Shown: one piece after another, positions 56,951-64,000 of the stretch
Numbering within the stretch: position 1 is the first letter of the stretch
Layout of the letters: each line of letters opens with the position of its first letter
Source of the DNA: Trileptium ribeirensis
Taxonomy: Eukaryota; Nematoda; Enoplea; Enoplida; Thoracostomopsidae
DNA length: 64,000 nt
Direction of reading: 5' to 3'
NCBI GenBank assembly: GCA_030248225.1
Contig: JASANE010003231.1
Location: 52,816 to 116,815, forward strand
Translations under genes and position numbers: made by a program
The notes under the pieces: generated by a model
Database searches by the model: none
The model's input: the letters and a program-made list of their open reading frames with translations, nothing else
What the model was told of the DNA's origin: nothing

Positions 56951-57123
56951 TTATCCTCGGCTTTTCTGGGGTTTTTTGCTTTTCTTGTTAGATGGATGCG
57001 TTTCTTCAAACGTGCCAGACAAAATTTTCTCAGAGTCATGAAGCACCCGGACGTCCGCCGTCCATCGAAATTTCACGTCCATCGGAGACGCGGTGCTCGT
57101 CCAAGCCGCGTTGCAAAGAATGA
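56951..57123. other. GC-richer segment with competing open frames on both strands (exon candidate)
   Basis: On the plus strand a very strong acceptor (TTTTTTGCTTTTCTTGTTAG) is followed by ATG at 56992 and 43 codons to TGA at 57121; a second plus frame is also open and gives an arginine-rich product. On the minus strand a frame ending at TAA (56951-56953) contains P-M-D-V-K-F-R-W-T-A-D-V-R-V-L and a lysine-rich tail. The composition stands out from the AT-rich flanks, so an exon is likely, but the strand is undecided. No family recognised. Confidence 0.3.
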
Positions 57124-57272
57124 ACAATGACCATTCTTTAACGATGCAACATAACTCTCACGTGATTTATTGCATCGATTTTGGGTAAAAACTCGTTGCA
57201 TATCATGTATTACAAATATTTGCTGAGCGACAACGGTGTATATATTTCTAAATATTTCTTTATTTGTTTCAG

Positions 57273-57316
57273 CTATGCCCCTAAAGATTGCACTAACCAA
57301 GAGTTTAATGGTTGCG
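57273..57316 (+). other. Possible 44-bp exon (strong splice sites, function unknown)
   Basis: Acceptor TTATTTGTTTCAG and donor GTAAGT bracket 44 bp, open in two frames, one starting with ATG (M-P-L-K-I-A-L-T-K-S) and one giving Y-A-P-K-D-C-T-N-Q-E-F-N-G-C. No neighbouring exon could be linked to it with confidence. Confidence 0.3.
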
Positions 57317-57492
57317 GTAAGTTGGTTTTACAAAAAAGGTGCGTGACGCCAGCAGGTGTTGAGTTGACTTTCGGAGTCTGGAGAACATAATTTTAGAACG
57401 AAAGTAAGTGAGAATTTTAAAACTGCGTATTTGAAAATTCTGCCTTATTGCTGATTCACAGAATAATGGGCCCATCTACTCAAAAATTTTGG

Positions 57493-57579
57493 TTATATAC
57501 CTCATGTCGTACGTAGCTGTGTTACATACGACATGTCCTATGTAACCAATGTTACATACGACATATCGTATGTGTAGCA
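57493..57579. repeat. 30-bp palindromic tandem array, left part
   Basis: About three units of ACATACGACATGTCGTATGT-type sequence with GTAACCAATGTT linkers, exact 30-bp period. Same array as 57721-57855. Confidence 0.85.
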
Positions 57580-57625
57580 TCTCACTACGCTAGCATATAT
57601 AGCGTAGCTGAACACGCTGTGATCG

Positions 57626-57696
57626 ATGCTTGTGGTGTAATGGTAGCGCGCTAGTCTTGCAAGCTAAAGATCCGGGTTCGAATTCCGGCTGGTCCA
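57626..57696 (+). tRNA. tRNA-Ala(UGC)-like sequence, possibly a pseudogene
   Basis: 71 bp with D-arm GTGT/GCGC, anticodon loop CTTGCAA (anticodon TGC, alanine), T-arm CCGGG/TCCGG with loop TTCGAAT, and internal promoter boxes A (TGGTGTAATGGTAGCGC) and B (GGTTCGAATTC). The anticodon stem has one mismatch. The acceptor stem is poor: the 3' side CTGGTCC does not pair well with ATGCTTG, although a G3:U70 pair, the alanine identity element, is possible. No CCA is encoded, as usual in eukaryotes. Best read as a degenerate tRNA gene or a tRNA-derived element. Confidence 0.55.
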
Positions 57697-57720
57697 ATGT
57701 ATGATCACTCGTGGATCTTT

Positions 57721-57855
57721 TCATATGTAACCAATGTCACATACGACATGTCGTCTGTAACCAGTGTTACATACGACATGTCGTCTGTAACCAGTGTTAC
57801 ATACGACATGTCGTACGTAACTAGTGTTGCATACGACATGTCGTATGTAACGCTG
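57721..57855. repeat. 30-bp palindromic tandem array, right part
   Basis: Four to five units of GTAACCAGTGTTACATACGA plus CATGTCGTCT, exact 30-bp period (GACATG at 57745, 57775, 57805, 57835). Because 30 is a multiple of three it stays open in several frames, giving the repetitive V-T-Y-D-M-S products seen on both strands. Confidence 0.92.
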
Positions 57856-57881
57856 GTACATAGAACTCTACGAAACTCTAC

Positions 57882-58034
57882 TCCAGTTTGATGTTGGTGC
57901 CCATCCAGCTTGATATGGGTGCCATACTCCAGTTTGATATTGATGGCCCCAGTTTGATATTGGTGCACCGATCCATTTTGATATTGGTGCCCCCTCCGGT
58001 TTGATATTGGCCCCCCTCCAGTTTGATATTGAGC
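57882..58034. repeat. Tandem array of CCAGTTTGATATTGG units
   Basis: Seven imperfect copies of CCAGTTTGATATTGGTGCCC with variable 0-5 bp spacers (unit 20-25 bp). It starts 27 bp after the palindromic array. Confidence 0.85.
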
Positions 58035-58284
58035 AAAATTCAAAGCCTCAATCGGTTTATTTAGAACTTGATCAACTCATTGCAGCAACGGTAACTTCCA
58101 GGCAGAAGCAGAAATTGGGCTTTTTTATGCGTTAGGGAAAGAAATATTGAAGATACATCAATGGAATGATGATGTAAACGTGCCAAACGCGCACTAGGTC
58201 TGCGGTCCCAGCTAAATGGCAAGTGTTCCGGGAGCGTAGGAGGTTGGTGAAGGCTTTCATACTCCCCAAGAGACAATAATTACG

Positions 58285-58545
58285 CTGGTGGGGGAAGTGC
58301 TACGACAGGGGGATCAAATATTAAAATTTGTTGTTACACAAAATTTTTCATATTTTTTGGCAAATTTTTTTTCGATTTTAGCTCTTTTCCTTAGATTTTT
58401 TGCAAAAATTTTTGGTGCCCTAGGGGTGGGATATGGAAGCGGTTCGGAACCCCATGAGGGATCGGGTGACTTGCGACGGGAGATCGGTACTTCTCGCCTA
58501 GGGTGGTCCGGTACCTCAAAGGGATAATCCCATTCTATCGGCATG
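58285..58545. repeat. G-box/C-box repeat element, third copy
   Basis: GGTGGGGGAAGTG start, AT-rich centre with GGCAAATTTTTTT and TGCAAAAATTTTTGG, then GGGGTGGGATATGG and a GGTACCTC-containing end; plan as in 6590-6785. Confidence 0.3.
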
Positions 58546-60845
58546 CATGATTTTAGCACAGTTTTGTGCTAGTTGTGGAAACTCCGCTTGCCATGTTTCA
58601 ATAATGTTTTAAACAAGTAAATTGCATGTGACAAAATTTTAGTTCATATTTATATTCTTTAGTTTTCCGCAAATTCGGTGTTGAAATTATTTTTGCGTAG
58701 ATAAGATTAATTAAGTCGCCGCCCCACTTCCATTTCAACAAATGTACAGCGCGCAACTCAGCAACGTAATATACATCAACTATAATTATTTACCACTTGT
58801 ATCAAGAATAATAGATATCGTTAGTCAAATAACGTTGGTTATGACAATGTTGTAACATCCAATTTATTCGAAATTTAAATAGCCGCTTGCACGTATTTAA
58901 TTGGTATACTCAACATAGGATTCTTATTGACTGAAGCAAAATATCAATATCCATATTGGTCTATAAACCATTTTACACAACTGCCTATAACGCTTTTTGA
59001 AACGATAGTCTTGGCGCCAACGGTTTTTCAATGACGCGTTTTTTACAAAAAATCTGTACCCCTGCCTTGGTTTTAAGGCATAATGTAAAATATGGTTCCA
59101 CTAAGGAAAATTTGATCTGTATAAATGCAGCAAATATATTATAACTACATTTACACGTGTTTTGACCTCAAAAGTGCATTAAACATCAATACAATTTTAT
59201 AGTGTTACGCGTAAGACATGCAGGCAGATATAGAGCAAGCCAACGGTTGTGTTTTAATTGTTTAAAGGTGTTTAAAACTGCCGTTAGGACAACGAAGTGA
59301 ATTCTATATCACCGAAATTTTGTGAAAAGCGCTCGATAAATTTTATTTAATTCTTCAGCCACTTCATTTTATTTAAGCCGCCTGCACCTCAAACGCGAGA
59401 CAACACAAACCAAAACAGTGTCGACCGCTAAAAATCTTTAAATAAAACACTAAATTACGATAAAAGCTTCCCGTTTTCATATATATAGAATAGCATTTTA
59501 GTCTCAGGCATTCGTCTTAATATCCTAATAAATAATACTAAATTCAACGTATAAATTGCATTCAGGCGTCTAAAATTAGGTCCCAGAACTGTTAACATTA
59601 ACGCAAAAACATTATTAGCTTTTCCCGAAATAGAACAAATCAGAAATCACTCTTCGTTAAATTATGAAACAATGTTAGATTGTCAACTGTTTTCATAGTA
59701 TAAAATCGCTGCGACGTAAGAGCGTGAAAATCAATCGTAAAGCAGTTCTCTTCTAACTGACCTAGCTTCGGACGATGCGTCCTTGATTTATTTGTATACC
59801 ACATGCAACGACAATTTCCCCTCCCGCTTATGAGCATGTATGTAGCACGATGACTGAAGCCATAGATTTCACTTTAAGTTTTACATACATGCTGTATATT
59901 GTGGCAGCAGAGCGTGCTAAAAGGGAATAACGTATAGCTCCAAAAATCCAGACATAAAAGTAATGGACTTCTAACTAACTATTTGGTACACAGCCCTGTT
60001 AATAGAGTGAGATAAAACGGATGATTGAGGGGAAATAATTGCAAAAGAAAGTCTGTCTTTTACGTAATAATACCATGGAGCAATACATGCAAAACAAATA
60101 TACATTTTACTATCGTCTCTTGCTCCGTAAATACAGAACTGTCCGTTGTTTTCTGCGAAAAATATGAACTCGCGAGGTAAGGTAAGACGGTGAAACTCTC
60201 TTTTACCAAATTCTTGGCAAATGTAATATTTGGGGCAAATAGTTATTGCAAGGTTGTGTGAAATTGAAATGCCAGATTAAATTGGAAACCATTTTCATAT
60301 TTTAGGCACCTATGAGGTTGTCGAATAATGTTAATACATTATTTTGGTATCGATGTTTCCAAATCAACTGTTAAAAAGGTTTGTTAATCAGAATTTCCAA
60401 ACAGTGTTTCAGAAATTCCTCTTGTATGTCCCTTAAATCTGTTTTGTTCTGATAATAGGGCGCATTTATGAAAATTACTCGTAAGATGTTCAATTTATAT
60501 TCTTTTTAATAAAAATTATGTTTTTGAGTCTGAAATTACATTCTAAATCGACTGACATTGACTGCATATCTGCGGGAATAATAACTTGTCATCAATTCTG
60601 CAGAACCAAAATTTTAAATTCGTCGTATATTCTATTCACGCGTCTCCTATATTCCATTATTTTTGTAAATTTTTCGGAGTTTTGCTAAAATTTCTCCAAC
60701 TCGTAATTCCCCAAATGTTCCCTAAATTTTATCAATGGCCCACGTCAAGTTCAGGGGCTTCCCAACTGTCCCAGGGACAGTCAATTTATGTATATATGTG
60801 TGTCTATAACATTGCTGTGTGTCTAGCTAAATCATTAGTTCTAAA
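58546..60845. other. No gene seen
   Basis: AT-rich sequence without recognised coding regions or repeats. Confidence 0.45.
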
Positions 60846-60863
60846 TTGCCCGATTATCACAAC

Positions 60864-61040
60864 TGTCCCGATTGTTCTAGTTGAAACAGTCGGGACAGTG
60901 GATGCTCAACTGTCCCGATTGTCCCAGTTGAGACAGTCGGGACAGTGGAAACCCAAATGTCCCAATTGGGACAGTCGGGACAGTGGAAACCGAACTGTCC
61001 CGATTGTCCCAGTTGGGACAGTCGGGATACTAGAAACATT
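60864..61040. repeat. Tandem array of hairpin-forming GTCCCGATTGTCCCAGTTGG units
   Basis: Units start at 60864, 60912, 60959 and 60997 (48, 47 and 38 bp apart). Each contains ACTGTCCCGA and its inverse TCGGGACAGT around TTGTCCCAGTTGGGACAG-type centres, so each can fold into a long hairpin. An open frame across it (60586-61062) is repeat-driven. Confidence 0.88.
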
Positions 61041-61369
61041 TAGAGCAATAGCTTTTAAATAGGACTATCGGAAAGTTTGGGACAACCGGGTCAGTCCACA
61101 TCATTAAAATTGAAATAGACTGAAGTTAGTTATGGATACGTTTCTTATTTCGCTCCTAATATAAATTTGGGCAATTTCACTGATTAGGAAAAGTTTAGTG
61201 AAATTCCCTCCAAAAATTTTGTTAATCCATATAATTACAACGTTTTAATATGATTTAATACATAACGTGGCCAATGATTGCCTTTTGGGGATTGTGTTTC
61301 CAGCGGCAAAATATGTGTATTGTGTAAATCGACGCACACATTTCAGTCTCCTCTTTCAAAGGTGTTCCG

Positions 61370-61515
61370 TTTCCCACATTTCCACTTTGCCGTTTCCCAA
61401 ATTCCCGCGGAATTTCATAAAATCAAAATTCCCAAATTCCCTTGGAATTTCATATATTTCAATTCCCAAATTCCCCCGCAATGTCACACATGTATCAGTA
61501 TTCCCAATTCCCCAG
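61370..61515. repeat. Degenerate array of CAAATTCCC..GGAATTTCATA units
   Basis: Three to four copies of TTCCCAAATTCCC followed by CGGAATTTCATA or TGGAATTTCATA, period 33-36 bp. Confidence 0.7.
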
Positions 61516-61595
61516 CTAAGGTCCGAGCCATGTACTAAGCCTAAAAACCAAAATGAGTTTATTTTGACGTAAAACATCAATGTTGTTAGCAACGG

Positions 61596-61763
61596 CCTAG
61601 CGTCGTCGCAAGACCTTTAAAAGTAGAGAGCGCGGGAAGAAAACCGAATGGGGACCAAACGTTCGGATTTATTTTGCTATAACCCCATCATTTAATTAGT
61701 AGTAAAAAGCTGCAGGGACCGCCCCCTTCCCCTACGCGTGCTCTACCCTCTTGGGACGCCCTG
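61596..61763. mobile_element. Small hAT-like MITE, second copy
   Basis: Related to 52552-52724 by CGTCGCAAG near the left end, TTTTGCTATAACCCCATCA and AAAAAGCTGCAGGGACCGCC in the body, and an inverse end TTGGGACGCCCTG. Flanking 8-mers are only partly alike, so the target duplication is unproven. Confidence 0.55.
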
Positions 61764-62630
61764 AACCAGTTTAAGATGTTGAATTCTAAACGGGATATTT
61801 TTATTTCTTCGACTTTAGGTATAGCTTGGCGCTGTAAATTTGTCGGTCAGAGCAATGTTTAGCACACAATATGCCACGATATGTTCGATTTTATCCCAGT
61901 TTTACCTTCGGGTTTCTCCAGCCCACCCTGTCGTATAGGACCTACATTGTAAATTTAATCCTACTAAAAGCAGCAATTGTGTTGATGGAAGCATTTATTA
62001 AATTTTAAGCACGAGCAATAACCACAAACATTAAGCCGGTTATTATGTTAATATATAGTTTATGGTTGTCGGCGACAATGAGACAATTGAAATAGTGTTA
62101 GCTTCGACCCGACGTATTGTATCTATCTAATTTGATGTTGTGCTACTATAAAATGTTTAAATAGTTTAAATAATTTCCACATTGTTCGATTGCCTTAGAA
62201 AATTTCAAACACAGTTCAGCAAGCCGGGTTTTAAAACAAAACTCACTTAAGGCACATGTATACATAAATAATTTGTGTATTTAATTGTAGTGGTTGGAAA
62301 ACGTTTAGGTCGGGTCTTATTATTTTTCTCCCATCATCCTGAACTTAAATAACCCAAGACGTCCCTGGAAGCTTCGGTATTTGATGGGACAGGCATGGAA
62401 AATATTTTTAATCGAACCGATATTTCGGTTATTATGAGAAACGTCAATGAATAAATTAAGTGTAGTTTAGTTATTGTTCTTAGGCGGTCTAATATTTTGC
62501 AATCTACGTTAGTTAGCCCTTTTTGTTATGTTTTTTGTTTTGAAACAAAAATGTGTGATTGAGATAGAGCTAGCGAAGTTTTCTCAAATGTCGCATAATT
62601 GTGCAAAAAACTTCTTTCGATCGTACATCG
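61764..62630. other. No gene seen
   Basis: AT-rich spacer before the satellite. Nothing recognised. Confidence 0.45.
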
Positions 62631-64000
62631 CCTGACAGCTGATACGCATGATTTTTTCTATCCTGATTTCCTATCTATATATGTACTCTAACATTTCTCA
62701 TTTCATTAGATATGAACACGGGTTTCGCGCTGGTATATCATATATAAGCCTGACAGCTGATACGTACGATTTTTTCTATCCTGATTTCCTATATATATGC
62801 ACTCTAACATTTACCATTTCATTAGATATGAACACGGGTTTCGCGCTGGTATATCATATATAAGCCTGACAGCTGATACGCACGATTTTTTCTATCCTGA
62901 TTTCCTATCTATATATGCACTCTAACATTTACCATTTCATTAGATATGAACACGTGTTTCGCGCTGGTATATCATATATAAGCCTGACAGCTGATCGCAC
63001 GATTTTTTCTATCCTGATTTCCTATCTATATATGCACTTTAACATTTACCATTTCATTAGATATGAACACGGGTTTCGCGCTGTAATATCATATATAAGC
63101 CTGACAGCTGATACGCACGATTTTTTCTATCCTGATTTCCTATCTATATATGCACTCTAACGTTTACCATTTCATTAGATATGCACGCGGTTTCGCGCTG
63201 GTATATCATATATAAGCCTGACAGCTGATCGCACGATTTTTGCTATCCTGATTTCCTATCTATATATGCACTCTAACATTAACCATTTCATTAGATATGA
63301 ACACGGGCTTCGCGCTGGTATATCATATATAAGCCTGACAGCTGATACGCACGATTTTTTCTATCCTGATTTCCTATGTATATATGCACTCTAACGTTTA
63401 CCATTTCATTAGATATGCACGCGGTTTCGCGCTGGTATATCATATATAAGCCTGACAACTGATCGCACGATTTTTTCTATCCTGATTTCCTATCTATATA
63501 TGCGCTCTAACATTTACCATTTCATTAGATATGAACACGGGTTTCGCGCTGGTATATTTTATATAAGCCTGACAGCTGATCGCACCGTTTTTTCTATCCT
63601 GATTTCCTATCTATATATGCGCTCTAACATTTGTCATTTCATTAGATATGATCACGGGTTTCGCGCTGGTATATCATATATAGGCCTGACAGCTGATACG
63701 CATGATTTTTTCTATCCTGATTTCCTATCTATATATGCACTCTAACATTTATCATTTCATCAGGTATGAACATGGGTTTCGCGCTGGTATATCATATATA
63801 GGCCTGACAGCTGATACGCATGATTTTTTCCATCCTGATTTCCTATCTATATATGCACTATAACATTTATCATTTCATTAGATATGAACACGGGTTTCGC
63901 GCTGGTATATCATATATAACCCTGATAGCTGATACGCACGATTTTTTCTATCCTGATTTCCTATCTATATATGCGCTCTAACATTTGTCATTTCATTAGA
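62631..64000. repeat. ~117-bp satellite array, 11.7 copies, continuing past the window
   Basis: Units begin CCTGACAGCTGAT at 62631, 62749, 62865, 62983, 63100, 63217, 63334, 63451, 63568, 63685, 63803 and 63921 (period 116-118). Each contains TTTTTTCTATCCTGATTTCC, CATTTCATTAGATATG and TTCGCGCTGGTATATCATAT. Units differ by small indels (GATACGCACG versus GATCGCACG; GATATGAACACGGG versus GATATGCACGCGG). The open frames across it come from near-multiples of the period and are not genes. Confidence 0.97.

Noticed and set aside
57493..57855. CRISPR-like array
   Set aside because: Repeats are contiguous with no unique spacers of regular length, and the genome is eukaryotic.
57697..58043. Repetitive open frames on both strands with T-Y-D-M-S repeats
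   Set aside because: The 30-bp period is a multiple of three, so frames stay open without coding constraint.
62648..63745. Open frames in the terminal satellite
   Set aside because: They are products of the ~117-bp repeat with the same translation recurring, and no other coding signs.

Overview
The window is animal nuclear DNA: AT-rich, intron-rich and dominated by transposable-element debris. The host genes found are metazoan (a BAF53/ACTL6 actin-related protein and a pentameric ligand-gated ion channel), with GT-AG introns of 1.8-4.6 kb. The mobile elements are typical animal ones: hAT, Harbinger, Merlin, a Ginger-like element, a Polinton/Maverick and a LINE. A marine invertebrate, perhaps a tunicate, would fit, but nothing in the sequence fixes the species.

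Layout. 1-11.3 kb is repeat-rich. It holds a hAT-like non-autonomous element cut by the left edge, a LINE split by another repeat, and a hAT element (8088-10899) with transposase remains and a second hAT-like element nested inside it. From 11.3 to 22.4 kb lie the last four recognisable coding exons of an ACTL6A/BAF53-like gene (+ strand), with MITEs and minisatellites in its introns; its first exon or exons were not found. From 22.5 to 34 kb are dispersed repeats, a foldback element, a Merlin transposase remnant and a Ginger-like element. Around 34.5-37 kb are a Harbinger MITE and a short set of spliced exons of an unrecognised + strand gene. From 38660 to 44847 is a complete but internally deleted Polinton with terminal inverted repeats, a perfect 6-bp target duplication, a broken protein-primed DNA polymerase B and a small cysteine/histidine ORF.

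From 49.9 to 52.1 kb (minus strand) lie two exons of a Cys-loop receptor with compatible splice phases. One carries a frameshift and the other lacks the second cysteine of the Cys-loop. A possible + strand terminal exon sits in the intron between them. From 52.5 to 62 kb are MITEs, an AP-1-like motif cluster, several short tandem arrays (one split around a tRNA-Ala-like sequence) and some weak exon candidates. The window ends inside a ~117-bp satellite array (62631-64000).

There is no operon-like organisation. The host genes are fragments of larger loci and the mobile elements look inactive. The clearest findings are the insertions whose ends and target duplications can be read directly (Polinton CATATC, hAT TATCGCGT, nested hAT GTATTTTG, hAT-like TTGTCATG, two Harbinger MITEs TTA) and the unusual Cys-loop receptor.
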